From: Loxodes magnus | Lineage: Eukaryota; Ciliophora; Karyorelictea; Loxodida; Loxodidae | Length of the DNA: 64,000 bases | Direction of reading: 5' to 3' | Assembly: GCA_946699065.1 (NCBI GenBank) | Contig: CAMPDV010000022.1 | Location: 248,001-312,000, forward strand | Part shown: positions 25,042 to 38,405 of the stretch, one piece after another | Numbering within the stretch: position 1 is the stretch's first letter | Layout: every line of letters begins with the position of its first letter | The notes under the pieces: model-generated | What the model saw: the letters and a program-made list of their open reading frames with translations, nothing else | Told to the model about the DNA's origin: nothing | The model's database searches: none | Program-made: the position numbers and the translations under genes

Positions 25042-26866
25042 TTATATCAATTATTTTATTACAATCATTTTACTAAATAAAATAGTATATTCAGATAAGA
25101 GAATTAGATGAATTCTAATTTATCTCAAGCCAGTTTAATTTCTTGCTTTATAACTTAAAAAAAGAAAATAAGGAATTAATTTAAGGGAGTTAATAGAATA
25201 AGTATAAAATGGGGAATATATCATTTTAAAGGGGTGTATATAACTAACACTTTAAATAGAGACTAGTTATATTTACTTTCTAAATAAAAGTCATTTAGAT
25301 ATTAATATATCATATTTGATTATAATTGCATGAAATTAAAATAGTTATCATATTTTATAAAATTAAGCAAGACTAAGTTCTTTTATTAAAATTGTTGGCT
25401 AAATACTTAATAGAAAAAATTGATAGGAGATTTGCAATTAAAATGAAAGCAAAGTTTGGAATATATCTTAGAATTGAGCCAAAAATACACTCATATGTAG
25501 TTTTTATCGAATAAACTATTGAGATACAAAAATAAATGTATTTTTAGAACATAAAATAGAAACTAAATATGTTTGATTGTTTTATTTAATTGGTAATATA
25601 TTTTCTAAAGATAGAGTAGAGAATACTAAGTAAATTATTAGTAAAAGCATAGAAATAGTTATTCAGTAGTATCTAATTAGAGATAAAAAAATAAATAGCT
25701 TTAATAAAAGCAAGCTATCTTGCTTGCAAGCGATTCTTATAACTCTTTAAATAATATTTAACTCTACCTCATACTTATAGAACATATTATATTAATAGCT
25801 TTGCATTTAATTTAAATAACTTTCTTTAACTTGTCGATCTTAAATATTAAAGCTAAATCTAATTTTTATTTTCTTGACTTTCTTTTATAATTTTTAAATT
25901 TGGTATATATTAGCAAGTTTTAATAGCTGAATTTCTAAGCTTTTTATATACAATTATTGTTATCCATAAAAACCAACTTAACTAAAAATTTATTCTTTTA
26001 TTTTCCAAAGCCTTTAAATATATTTCTACAATCTAAGTTAAGTTAATAGCTTCTTATAAATTCTACACCTTCATATAATAAGATGAAAGTGGTTTTTCAT
26101 ATATAAAACATTATTAATTTAAGATAATATAATTAAACTAAACTCCTTGGTTCCTCTTTTTATATACTCTATTAGCCAAGCTTTATTATTGTCTATTTTA
26201 TTTTAGCTATATTTACTATTTTCTTATCTCTTATATAAAAAAGATCAAAACAGTATATGCTTATCTATAGTGATTCAAGCATAGAATTATATTTTTAGAC
26301 ATATTATTTCTAACTCTAATTTTTGGATAGAAGAACATGCATTTAATCTGATATACCAAGTGGAAGTATTTGAGATAATAGCCTTCCTTCATACTCTTTC
26401 CTTCTAATATTTGATTTTAATGTAGAAATAAAAATTATATTTGAGTGTTTTTACATTAAACTCTCTAGCTTAGTAATATCACAATAGTGATGATACTCAT
26501 TTAATAGTTAAACTATTTAGTTATATTTATAAGAGACTGAAACTAAGTAAAATAATAACATTAATTATAGCTTACTTTATTTAACTTATTCTCCATTGCT
26601 TCAATTATAAAGGAACTTCCTATTATTATATTTTAAGCTAAAAGTAACTAGAAATTGTATCCAAAGCCTGTTTATTTTCTATTATAAACATTAAGTCTAA
26701 ATCAAATAGCTCATACTTAAGATATCCAATAATCTATGGCAATCACTTTACAGGCTTTAATCTTTATATATTCTAAGTAAAATATAAGGAAAATGAGGAG
26801 CTTGTAAGCATAAAATGGAAAGAATACCTGGCTAATAAATTAAATAGAGGGTTAAAATTTATAAAA
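25042..26866. other. AT-rich region with no supported gene
   Basis: I saw no recognisable domain, tandem repeat or RNA gene. The right end should contain the promoter of the tail-anchored protein gene. Confidence 0.5.
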
Positions 26867-27634
26867 ATGGCTAATAAAAAAGAGCTTTTTAGAATAGATT
26901 CCTTATCTTTATATGAAGATAGTCCTTATATTTAAACTAAGCAAACCAATCATCCTCAACCTACTCCTCTAGAAACACTAAAGCAATTTTGTCCTCATTC
27001 ACTTGAAGAAAATACTCCCCCTTTTGGTATTGAATATTCTAAATTTCATGAACTGGTAGGTAATAACAAGAAGAAGCAAATATTTGAGAAGTATAGTCAT
27101 GGTTAGAATCTTATTCAGAAGAAATAAAAAGTGTTCTTTGAAAATAGAGTAAAGAAAAAGGCTTAGCAACTTCAACTTCAATCTGAAGCTAATTTAGCAG
27201 CTAAAAAGCAGCAAAAGAAAGTGGATTATCCAATGTTAATGAATTAGTTGATACATATAAAAAGCAAATTGTAAGCATTTCATGAAAAAAAGTAGTTTAT
27301 TGGAAACACTAGAGTGAATAAATCAGAATCCTGTATACTTGAACAGACTAAGAGTCTGGAAAAGTAATTGAAAAAAATAAGCAAAACAATTTAAAAGCAT
27401 CAGCCGAAAGAGAACTATTAATTATCTAATACTAAAACTTACGAAGTTCTCTAACTTTAATTAGATTCACCTCTTAAAGTCAAATCTCATACCACTAAAA
27501 GATCTATTTAATAAGAAACAGACCAGTAGAGAAAAAAATTAATTCCTACGTACTTAAACATGATAGTGTTTTCCCTTTTCGTGCTTATTTTATCGCTATT
27601 CTACGTCATTATATCAAGTGCATTTAGTCTCTGA
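26867..27634 (+). CDS. Tail-anchored coiled-coil protein, 255 residues
   Basis: An intron-free frame of 256 codons runs from ATG 26867 to TGA 27632-27634 with no internal TGA. The N-terminal third is Pro-containing and soluble (TNHPQPTPLETLKQFCPHS). Residues ~75-200 are charged and helical (QIFEKYSHGQNL, VKKKAQQLQLQS, LEKQLKKISKTIQKH). The last ~25 residues form one hydrophobic helix (MIVFSLFVLILSLFYVIISS) with a very short tail. This is the layout of tail-anchored membrane proteins such as SNAREs and tethering factors, which insert after translation. No SNARE layer pattern was established, so the family is open. A diverged relative lies at about 11150-11450. Confidence 0.75.
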
Positions 27635-29879
27635 CATTAATATAATTGATATTTTGCATTTCTATTTTTCGATTTAAAGAATCTCCATCAATTAATTAAT
27701 TAAGCTATTTCTGTTTCATTCCTCTTTCTCTTTACTAATTATTCTTAATTTTCTATCATATCTATCCATATTTCCTTCTAGTAAGCTATGAGTCTTCTAG
27801 TTAAATGTGAATATATTTAGTTATGAGAATTACTTGCCTTTATTATTGAGGCTCTTAGTATTTTCTTTATCGCTCTATATATAATTAATTTATGCGTAAA
27901 AAGTATATCTATTGAAGCTTAAGGATTTAATAGGGCATCTTACTTTAAGAAATTAGGCTTAGAGATGATGAGCAGTTAAAGGTAAATTTTACGTATTTTA
28001 TAAGGTAAAAATGGAGATTAAAGGTAGTTAGCTAAATAAATGAATTGATGATATAGCTAATTATATATATCTAGCTTTAATTATACCATTCTTTATATAA
28101 GCTGTAAAGTAATTAAGTCTATTATAGTCAAGATAAGTTAATAATAGAACATAGTCTAAAAGCCTTATGGTTGTATTTAATAAATAAAACAAGCATTAAT
28201 CGTTAAATCTATTAGGACTGCTTATAAAATTTATTATTTAACAGGTCTTTTAGTATAAGGTAGCTCTATGAAAGGCTTATTAGATTATGTATTAAGTCAG
28301 ATTTAAAATAGATTAAAAAAGGCTAGAAGGTAATATAAATAGAAGTGATAAAAGATAAAAATTTAATTCTCAATGAGTAAAAGATTTGCTGATTTGATAT
28401 CCTTCTGTAAGAAACTGAATAAAGAATAGTAGAAAACTAAAAACCATTATTAGCTTATTAATACACAAGGAAAGAAATTTCAAACTAGCTTAAAAAGAGA
28501 TTTGATAGTTTTATTAACAGTTTAATGAGATCTATGATAAAGATAATAGCTGATATAGATATATAGTTATTCTAAAATAATCAAGATTATAAGATAATAA
28601 ATATATTAATGATAAGTATGATAATATTTCTACAAGCTATTTAAGTCCTTGAAATTAAGCCTATAATATTAAAATTAAAAATCGGCTAAATTAAATTATA
28701 GCTATAAGGAAGATTATCTAAAACCTCTATTCTTTTTATTACTTCTATGCTTTAACATAAATTAAAGCTACTTTAGTTTAATGAAGACATTACTAGCTTA
28801 AGAATAAATTACTTAGCTAATGATAAAAAGTAAATTAAATGGAAAAGTAAGTTCAATAAGCTTTGATAATTTGATATTAAAATATTAACCTAAAGATTAT
28901 TTAATGAACATTAATTATTCAAGTCTTATAATTTTATTTTAGAGATGCTTAAATTATTCTAATCTAAAGCTGGTAAAGTATTTAAAGCTCCTTCACTTTA
29001 GATTTATAACCATATTTGATAACTTATTTACTCTCTTGAAATTAATAATAGCAATTTAGTTATTTTCATGTCTAAAATTCCTTTCATCTATTAAAAAGGG
29101 TTAAAAACAAAATAAAATTAAATAAGTAAATTGAAAGTTTAGATAGGCATATTAATTATTCTTATTTAATTAGATTTCTAGCTAGCAAACTATTTAACTA
29201 AAATTAGTTTCTCTTTATCTAAATTGTATTCATTTCACTTATCCCTAAATTACAACTTTATTGGAATTTGTTTCTCAAAATATTAGAAATAGGAATAAAT
29301 ATATATATCCTTATGATAGAATATCAATCTACGAAAAAGGAAAAACCTTTCTTAATTAAGTATATTGAAAAAGAAATTTATTGGTAAATTCTTATGAAGG
29401 TAATTTAGAGTAAGGAGTCTCACTAGGGAATTACCAATGCTATATATAAAGAATGGTATTATCTTCTTATAGATTGATAGTATTTAATTGATTCTTAACA
29501 AAAGTGATAGATATATTCACTAATAAGCATAAATAATATAATTAAAAACCTTTTTAGTAGGATTTATTGGAAATTAAATCCATCTAACTTTGATCTGACT
29601 TTCATTTATAGTAGACTTTTAGTTATTAAGTCTTATTATGCAGCTAATTTTTTCTAATTTTATTACAAAAAATAATTTATTATTGTGGTATTCCCTTTAT
29701 TTGGCTTTTCATATATTAGTTTATTGTTTAAAAATAAATATTCACCTCAAACTTGCTTTGATCTTCATTTTTATTAGTCATGCTTATTTTTTAATTATTT
29801 TAAATTATTATCTCTATAGGTCAAACTCCAGACATTTTCTATTGAATTAATTAACTACTTATTAGATATAGGTAACTTC
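27635..29879. other. AT-rich region with no supported gene
   Basis: Minus-strand frames near 27640-27900 are open and Gln-rich (motif RKIEMQNINYINV) but have no defined start and no domain. The remainder is very AT-rich on both strands and I see nothing I can support. Confidence 0.4.
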
Positions 29880-30330
29880 AATATTTACTTTAAATGTTTT
29901 TTCCGTTAGAGCAAACCTTTCTGATTGCAATAAATGCAATCAATTCTAAATAATTTTCCCATTAATTTTTCTATTATGCTTTATTTTTCTTTTAATTTTG
30001 AAGCAAATTCGTACTTTAAGTCCAATTATTTGCAGTATTAGCATATCGTTATACTTCGGTAGGGGAATACATTTTGTTATAGGTTGTAGTTCTATTTCAA
30101 TTGGATAATTGAGAATTTAAGATTGCTCTGTCTGACAGTTTCTATTATTTTTACTTTCCCTCTCAATCTATTCCGTAAATAAAATTCTTCCTTAAATTTG
30201 CTATAATGACGGGTTTAGAACTAAAACTATTTTAAAATCGAGTTTTCAAATTTAAAAAATTCCACGTACTTTAAAAGATCTAAAGTTAATTAATAAAGAT
30301 CATTAGCAGACTTTCTCTAATTTTTAATTT
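29880..30330 (-). pseudogene. Degraded zinc-knuckle family copy
   Basis: The DNA around 29990-30120 matches the zinc-knuckle region of the gene at 21640-21780 (shared blocks such as TTGCAGTATTAGCAT near 30031 and the following GGTAGGGGAATA), but the protein frame is not maintained. It is a decayed copy of the family. Only the middle of the element is recognisable. Confidence 0.5.
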
Positions 30331-32479
30331 CCATCTAAAGAAGGAAAATTTGTTAGCAACATCCTTCTAAGAATCATTAGGCTTATTGAAAGAGATTTAT
30401 TTCTTTGGAGCTATTTATTTTTAGTATGAAATATAAAAAAATCAGAGATTTTAATCTAAAATTAGAAAATAACTTTTGCTTAAAAAAAGATTTCATAGTT
30501 CTATATTTTCCAAAAAAAGAAATAAAAAAGATAAAAAGTTTTGGAAATTATTTAAAAGGTTGATTATGAAACTACATCTTCAAAGTTGACAAAAGAAGCT
30601 AAATAAATGAGAAATTCAAATCTTAAGAAGACTTTAATATAAAATACTATAAATAATTTAAATTTTAAATTATAGAGTAGATTTCATATGATAGAATGAA
30701 ACAAATAAGTAAAAAGTTCTAAACACTCTTAATTTATATCTATAAAATAATTTATTCTGATAATCAACTTATTAACCAGCGAAAACTAAATAAAAGTAAA
30801 TACGAAATGTAAGATAAAAGAAAGGTAAAAGATGAGAAAATCATAATTACTCTTTTATAAAGTTAAATATGCAGAGAAATAAGCAACTGCTACTAAATTT
30901 ATTTAAATCAAATGAAAGTTAGAGTAAACATTTTGATATATAGATATTTGATATATAATTAACTAATATAATATAAGACAAATATCTCCATTAGAATGAC
31001 AAGGTATTAAATAAAAAAAAAATTAAAGATTATTTTCGTATTTAATTTAAAAAGGCAACATAAAGAAAAAGAGTAAGGATACTCTTATAAGGAAATATTT
31101 ATTTTAATAGATTTTTGCTTAAATAATAGTAACTATATCTTCAAGGATTAAGCAAGAAAAATACTTTTATACTCAAACTAATTAAATGAACAAGAAAATT
31201 ATAAATACATATTTATCTCTTGTAAATTAATACATCATTTAATTTATTTCTTTTTTTCAAAAAATAGCTAATATTAATCTTCATTTATTAGAAATAAATT
31301 ATTCATTTATTTTATTTTTAGTTATAATACAAGTGAATAAGAAATTTAGAGCTAATACTTACCAACTATCCTTTAAATTTATTAAATTTATCTTTCTAAG
31401 ATAAGATTTTCATATTCTCTTTCTTTTTATTTTTTTTTCTTTTTTATATAATTTTATAAAATTTTTAAATTAGATTGATAAATACCTAAAATGAAGATAC
31501 GTTGACAATTTCTAATTATTTAAATAAAATAATTTTTTATTATTTTTTCATTTACCGTTTGCTTTATTAATCCCTTAGTTCATAGAATTTATTTTTTCTC
31601 AAGTATATTTGATTTGACTTATAATCTTGTAAGATTATATAATCCACCATATAAATATTATGCATTTACCCATTATATTTAATTAGAAAATGATAATTAT
31701 AAGATGCAAAATCCTTAAAATTATTCTCTAATACAAGCAAGATCTTTCTGTTTCTTAATTTCTTTCATAAAACTTATTTTTTCGTTGATGTTCTAACATA
31801 TAAAAATTTGCTTCTATCTTATCATCACATTTTATATAGGTTTGCTTTCTCTTTAAAATGACTAAAGATATATAGAAAATTAATTTTAGTTTGGCAACTA
31901 ATAAAAAAATAGCATCCATAAATAACTAGACAATTTGAATAAATATAATGGTATTATCTTAATAGTAGTAACTAATACCTATTTTAATGATTATTACTAA
32001 GAAACCTAATATTTATAGATGTTTCTACTTATTATTATATAACTAAAGTTCTTTTTTAATCTTAAACTCAAATTAGAATATTGAATTATCTCTCTTGGTC
32101 TTCTGAAAAGAATTAATATTCATAAAGTTTGAAATGGAATAAGTTTTGACTTGCATCTGGTTTATCTTTGTTTATTCAACTTTTATTAGCATTTAATATT
32201 CCACTAGCTAGCTTAAATTTATCTTATCAATGATGCTAATTAAATGCAAGCTGTTTACTATTTTAGTTATATATTCTATACTTAATATGCCTTCCATATT
32301 TATTAAATTCCTATAATAGAACTATAAAATCTCCCAGATATAGAAGTTGTTTTAATTAAAGTTTATAGCTATATAAAATACTAAGATAGTTAGAGATAAA
32401 ATGATATTCATGCTGCTAGTAGATTAAATAGATAAAAATTTAATAATTAAGATATAAATAAATAGAAATTCGCTCTCCT
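30331..32479. other. AT-rich region, no gene assigned
   Basis: Lys/Gln-rich plus-strand frames between 30,390 and 31,300 are unusually open, but two phases look equally good and I could not define a start or stop. I see no domain. From 31,300 to 32,479 the sequence is very AT-rich and shows nothing supportable. Confidence 0.35.
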
Positions 32480-34756
32480 TCATTTATTTTTTTTCAGCAG
32501 CTTTAAATTTATACAATTCTTCAACTTATCATTCTCACAAAGCAGCTCATCAACAGCTTTTTAATTATTAACATATTATTGCAGCTCTTAATAATCTACC
32601 TCTCTAAATGTCTTCTTTTAATAAACTTACTCTTTGAATATCTAGAACTTGCTACTTCTAATTGGTCTGTTATTCCTTTCTCCTCTATTGATAGCTTTAA
32701 TACCAATTTTTAATTCTTTTATGCCTCTACTATGAAAACTTACTTTTTCTAGCATTTATTTGTTACTCCAATTTAATGTGTTTAGGTCTATTTATCAGGT
32801 ATTCTATCACACTTTCTTGCTTCTCTTTTCTTCAGCCATTTCGTTTTTAATTTTTTTCCTAAGTATATTCTCAGTCGTATCTTAGTCAAGACATCTAATT
32901 TTAATTTCATTTATTTCTTCTTTATCCAGGATATTATAGAAATACTTCTTATTAATCTGAAGAACTGTACAATCTGTTAAGCAGTGTGCCTATGCTTTTC
33001 TCAAGACATTAAGTGCAAGCTCTATGACTCCAAATATCTATTTGCTTTCTAGTATTTTGATATTATATAAGCAATTATTATAAATCGTTTAGATCTCTCA
33101 TGTCTTCTAAGTCTTAGGCTGTATATAATCATTCTTAAGAACTACCTTTTTCTGTATTGCTACTTTTCCACTTCACAGAATGTAAAAAGTAGAAGGCAAA
33201 TCACCTTCGTTGTAAATGTTTTATGCTTTTCTAAATCTTTTAGCAGTCATGAAAGAAGAAAGTAACCCTTTTTTGAAGTCAGATACGCACTCTAGGTCTT
33301 TAATTTCTTGTAGAAAGCTGAAAATCTAATCTTTTTCCTTTTTCTTAGCAATTTATCAGACTTCTAAATAATCTTTTCTTTCATAAACAAGAGTGTCAAC
33401 TATAGTATGAGCAATACATGAAGCTGTTCTTTTTTCATTATCTTTAAGTGATGCTTCTCCTAGCATCTCTGTGGTTCCTAACTCAACCAAAAGTTTCAAA
33501 TTGTTTTAGACTTACTTGTAAACTCCAACTTTACCTTTAGTAATAATGAACATTTCATTTCCATAAGAACCTTCTTCAATAATTACTTCTCCTTAGTTAA
33601 ATATCCTGGCCTTGAAGTTACTGCAAGCAAATTTGCACTGTATTTTAGATAGATAGTTAAAAGGATAAATTTGCTATACAAACTCAGTAATTACATCCAT
33701 TTCAATTTAGCTTCATTTTGAATATTCCTTATGAGCTATCACTGCTGGATTTTCCTTCAGCTTATTATAGAAATCAAGTGTCCTTTATAAAATCTTCTCG
33801 CTAATATTCAAAGACTCTTCCTAGTCTTGATTAATAACCTTTATTTACCAAGAGTTCTACGATGAACGAAACAGGTTAAACCATCATTTTTTTTCACCTT
33901 GTTAAGTTAGCTTTTTTTCTTACACTAATTTGTTGGTAAATTTCTTATTAAGTTAGATATTCTTTTACCTATCATTTGAAAAGGATAAATCAGTCACTGA
34001 AAAGCATTACTTTAAGCTTCCTTATTTTTAGCTTTCTTTAATACTTTATTAAAAAGTTAGACTTTTAATGTTATTTCTGGATAGAATTTTTTGAGATGTA
34101 TCCTGAGAAATGGAACTTTACAGGATATTAATGGATTATATTTGTGTACTTTGTTGGTCAGTTCAAGTTGAATCTTATTCTTGGTTAATTGATCCTTCAC
34201 TTGACATTTGATAAAGAGTTTATTTAACTGCACTTTCTTCAGTAGACAGATTTGCAAAGCTGTTCTTATATTTATCTTAATTGTTGATCTTTTTACTAGT
34301 CTTCTTAATTCACTGCTTAAGTCAGTTAGAATTATACTTCCAGTGTACTTTTTTATTAATAGGACTAGAGGTAGTAGAAAGCATCTAGTTAGACTTATTT
34401 TTGATAAGCTTAATTTTATTTTGCTCAATTTTCTACTCAGTAGAAAGCTTTAGTTTATACTCAGATTTTAATATTTCTTGATTCTTTTGAAATGCCCTGC
34501 TGTATTAAAAATTATGCTTAGACTTAGCTTTATTATAGCTTGTATTCTCATCAATCATATAAGACCTAGTTAGCTCTTTAATATCATAAGTAATTGCCTT
34601 TTAATTCTTCCTTTACATTTCACTCTCTTTTTTGATTTTATCATCAAGTTTTTTAAAAATAGAAATATCCACCTTACTAAGCTCTTTACAAGACTGGTTT
34701 TTAGATATAGTAGGTTGATCCTTAACGATAGATATGTAATTAGGTAATTGCTTCAT
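32480..34756 (-). CDS. Tandem cyclic-nucleotide-binding-domain protein, 758 residues
   Basis: An intron-free frame of 759 codons runs from ATG 34756 to TGA 32480-32482. Residues 1-290 are Ser/Lys/Asn-rich without a domain. A helical segment near 300-370 (EKILQRTLDFYNKLKENPA) leads into the first cyclic-nucleotide-binding domain (IFNQGEVIIEEGSYGNEMF, then the phosphate-binding cassette LGEASLKDNEKRTAS with Glu434 and Arg443). A second follows (YNEGDLPSTFYILWSGKVAI, then FGVIELALNVLRKAQA with Glu579 and Arg586). The C-terminal ~130 residues are helical. Paired domains are typical of PKA regulatory subunits and PKG, but no kinase domain, channel helices or inhibitor motif is evident. It probably senses cAMP or cGMP as a regulatory or scaffold protein. 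The first domain looks more canonical than the second. Confidence 0.85.
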
Positions 34757-36075
34757 ACTATTTTGCCTTTACTAATTATGTTTATTCTTCATTAATTAAA
34801 TACAATAGAAGCTATAAGCTATTATTCTTTAAAAATAACTAATACAATACATAGCATATTATGTCTTAATACACTATTCACTTTCACTTACTACCTATAT
34901 CAATATATTAACACTTTATAAAGCTATGGAATGTATAGTAAGTAGTGAAGCACTTAGAAGAATAGAATTAGTTAGAATTTTGAAGAGTTAAGAGCTTATC
35001 TGACTAATTAGCTATGCTTTATTAATATCCATGTCTATAATACTTTAACTAATAAGTCTCAAGCTTATATATACTTATACTTTCAGTCATTCACTCTTTA
35101 TAATTCAATTACTCTAAAACCTAAGGAATTACAAGTTTTATTTATTAGAGAGCATCTATAGTACTAATGACTAGCTTGTATAATAAGTAAATAATATCTA
35201 AAGCATAAAGAATAGATAATTTAATAGAAGCATGCATTACTATAAGTTTAAGGTAAATCTTATTAAATAATAGATATATTGCAAGTTATTAGTCTCTTCT
35301 TACATTAATTCTAGAATCTCCTTTATTAAGCTAATATAGTGATGAATAAGCATCCTTTTTTAAATAAAAATTGGATGTTATAACTAATTTAAGTTAGTAA
35401 ATATGCTTAATTCTAAGCTTTATAATGAAAATAACTAAGGCTTTATATAAGTAAGCTTTATCGTTTTGGCTATAGCTAAATATTTATTTATGTATATATT
35501 TTGAAGTATTATGATATTAGAGATAGTGTATTAACTAATATATGAATTATATTAGTTATTAAGTTACATATTAGGGTAATAAGATAGAGGAATAAATGGA
35601 TATCAATATTATATTTGATGTGTATAGTAAGAAATATTTCTAAATATAAGAGATTGCTTTGTAGTATTATAAATATAATCTATGCAGCTATTAAATTTAC
35701 GCATTATTTAGAAATAAAAACAAAGAACTAAAAATAAATTTAAGAAGATAGTTATTAATAGTGACTAAAACTATTAATAAGGTAGAACTTTAAATACAAA
35801 TAAAAGTAGAAAGATTAGGTAAAAAGTTATAAGTATATAAGGCTAAAATTAAATAAAAAGTATAAGTAAAATCTAATAATAACTTATTCTAATTTAAACA
35901 AATTATTAAATAAATCTAATTAAATATAAACTTAATTATTTTAAATCATAAAGTACTAAGTTTATTATATAAGCAAAGTTTATACTTATTTACTTTGTAA
36001 ATTCCATTATAACTAAAAAAACAAGTAAGCTTCTAATCAATGAAGATTAACACCATAAATTATGCTTCAAATATT
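34757..36075. other. Intergenic region between divergent genes
   Basis: The minus-strand cyclic-nucleotide-binding gene and the plus-strand kinase-like gene diverge from this stretch, so it should hold both promoters. It is extremely AT-rich with no recognisable gene, repeat or RNA. Confidence 0.5.
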
Positions 36076-38285
36076 ATGCTTTAGAAACTAATCATCCTAT
36101 AGGTATGTCCTAGTTTCATTGAAGAGCCTTAGATGATGTTATTAGAAGAGGATAAGTTTAAGCTGTATACAGCAAACTGTAAGAAAGGAAAAAAAATAAT
36201 AAAAGAGTTTTGTGATGAAAAGAATAAAAAATAGCTTTTAAGAAAGGAAATTTAGTTCTATGAGTTTTTGATGAATTAGTAAATAGACTAGTCTACTTTT
36301 CTATAGCCAGAGTATTTCACTTTAAACGATAAGTATACTATTATATTCAAAGATTGCCAAGTAGAACTTCTGCCCTCTCTTTCTTCTACTATGTGGTTTT
36401 AATAGTCATTACTTGAGAAATATGACTTAAGAACTAAACTTGCTTTCGTTTTATAACTAGTGTAGCTTATAGAAAAACTACTGATAAATGTTACGATGAA
36501 CTTAGCTGACTGAAATCATCTACTTATAGAAAGGAGTCAGAAGTATAAGGAAAGCTAATAGACCTTGAATTCTTAAAGTGTGAAGTAAACTAACTAGGAC
36601 AGTAAAGTTATAAGAAATCTACTAAAATAAACCGAAGTAATTTAAGACTTTTGATTTAGCAAATATGCAGCCTCATTATATTCATACTATAAGATAAGTC
36701 TAAGGCTCATACTTTTACTGAAATTAATGAATCACTACTAGCAAGAAAATATACCCCCGATTTCTAAGTTAACTCTAAGGATATATCTTAAACTTACTAA
36801 GCAAAGATACTAAACTAAATGATTAAAGTATTTAACTAAGATAAAAGAGCAGATATCATGTTTATTATTTAATAGCTAGAATTACTAGTACATTTCAAAC
36901 CTTAGCCTACTACTTTATTAAATGGCTAAATTATCTCTAATTGGCCTGAAAATATATTCAATTAGCCTTAGTTTCATTAAATTAAAGAGCTTTATTAGTA
37001 AAATGACCAAATCTAAAGGCTAATTAAAGCAACTGAAAAATCAATGAAGGAGATGTTTAGTTAGTTAACTCATTGACTTAATCTTACTAACTGGCATCCT
37101 ATTTCTATACTATCTTAGAGTAAAAACTAAATAGAAATGTATCTGATTACAAAGGCAAATCAAAACAGCTATAAAATCTGAAGGTCTTGGATAATTCCTT
37201 AGTCAATTAAAAAGAACTAAAAGGAATATAATTATAAGATAGATATATCTGAGATTAGAGTTAACAATATTATCAAAACGTATGATTTAAAGCCTCTTTC
37301 ATTATATCTAGCTTAAGACCATTTAATACCTTAATATCTTATAGAGAATTTCTTATACTCAATCACTCTAATCTGCCTTAAACTTTATAGAAAGAAGAAA
37401 TTTTTGTTATCTCTAATTCCTGATTTAATATTAATTGATTAAAGCTTTTCCTTTATAAAGATAGTAAATAAACCCTCATATTTTTAAAGTATTTACCTAA
37501 GGGAAATAAATAGCATAGTGTTACATGCTAATGTACTATACTATTAGTATCTTAGCTTTTATTAGAGAGATAAAATACTAAAAAAATACAAATTGCCATG
37601 GGATTAGCTTATTATATATTAGATCATTGAACTAGCTCATCATCTAATTACTAGAAGCTACTAGCCACTTGCCTCAAAATTAATAAAACTAATTAAAGGA
37701 AAAAATGTGACTATCATAGCAAGTACAGTAGTACAGTAGCTCTCTTATTAATCTACTAAGAAGCTTACAAGCTTAAGATAAAATTACTTTTATAGATTTT
37801 TGCTAATAAGTTTCTATAAATGGGAATGGAAATCATCTAGTATAAAAATCAATACTAAAGCACTTAAATCTAAATTACTCTTACCATACTAAAAAATACT
37901 AAACTGAAACTGTCACTTAAATAGACAAGAAAAAGGTTGATAAGAAAGAGAGCTAAACAACCTATAATAAATTTTAATCTAATTAGAGTACTTAGGAAGT
38001 TAAAAAAATAAGTCTTGGCTAATATATTAGATAGAACTAATAAATCTAATTAGATTATTAAAAAGAAGAAAATTAGGGGGATTAAATTTAGACTCATAAA
38101 GAGAATAACTGAAAAACTATTAAAAAGCTTTCTTAAGCTACAGAACTACTTTATATAAATACATTCCCATAAAATAACTTTTCATTAAGACTACATGCAT
38201 AGCTTGCAAAAATATCAACAGACTTTTAACTAAATTCTTGGAATTTTTGCTCTTTTCTAATATACTTAGAGCGCTTTGGCTTTGA
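36076..38285 (+). CDS. Divergent protein-kinase-like protein, about 721 residues
   Basis: With one 44-nt intron (36698-36741) the frame from ATG 36076 to TGA 38283-38285 is exactly 722 codons. The N-terminal half follows a protein-kinase plan: a Lys strand (KKGKKIIKEFCDE), an alpha-C-like helix with Glu (RKEIQFYEFL), a hinge-like strand (DKYTIIFKDC), an alpha-E-like helix (TKLAFVLQLVQLIEKLL), a catalytic-loop-like segment (NLADWNHLLIE) and a DFG-like segment reading DFWFSKY. The HRD and DFG motifs are not canonical, so it may be a pseudokinase. The C-terminal half (motif YLAQDHLIPQYLIENFLYS) is unassigned. Six TGA codons are read as Trp. The kinase call is inference from motif order only. Confidence 0.45.
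36698..36741 (+). other. Proposed 44-nt intron
   Basis: GT at 36698 and AG at 36741 join the DFW-containing frame to the downstream frame (RKYTPDFQVNSKDISQ), and the whole ORF then becomes a multiple of three. The 5' end (GTCTAAGG) is not the GTAAG form seen in other introns here, so the exact borders are tentative. Confidence 0.4.
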
Positions 38286-38405
38286 ACTATTTGCCTAGAA
38301 TTATATTAATATACTTCCTCTTTGTGGTTTTATAGCTTCTCAACTTGTACCCTAATCCAAAGAAAAGGTAAGCAAATTATAACTAAAAGGAGAAAGTAAT
38401 TATAA

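Noticed and set aside
30388-31478. Long plus-strand Lys/Gln-rich open frame
   Set aside because: I could not keep one phase from a start to a stop, and a second phase looked equally plausible, so no CDS was called.
34057-34428. 123-codon minus-strand ORF in the standard code
   Set aside because: It is an out-of-phase reading of the N-terminal region of the cyclic-nucleotide-binding protein, whose own frame is continuous over 759 codons.
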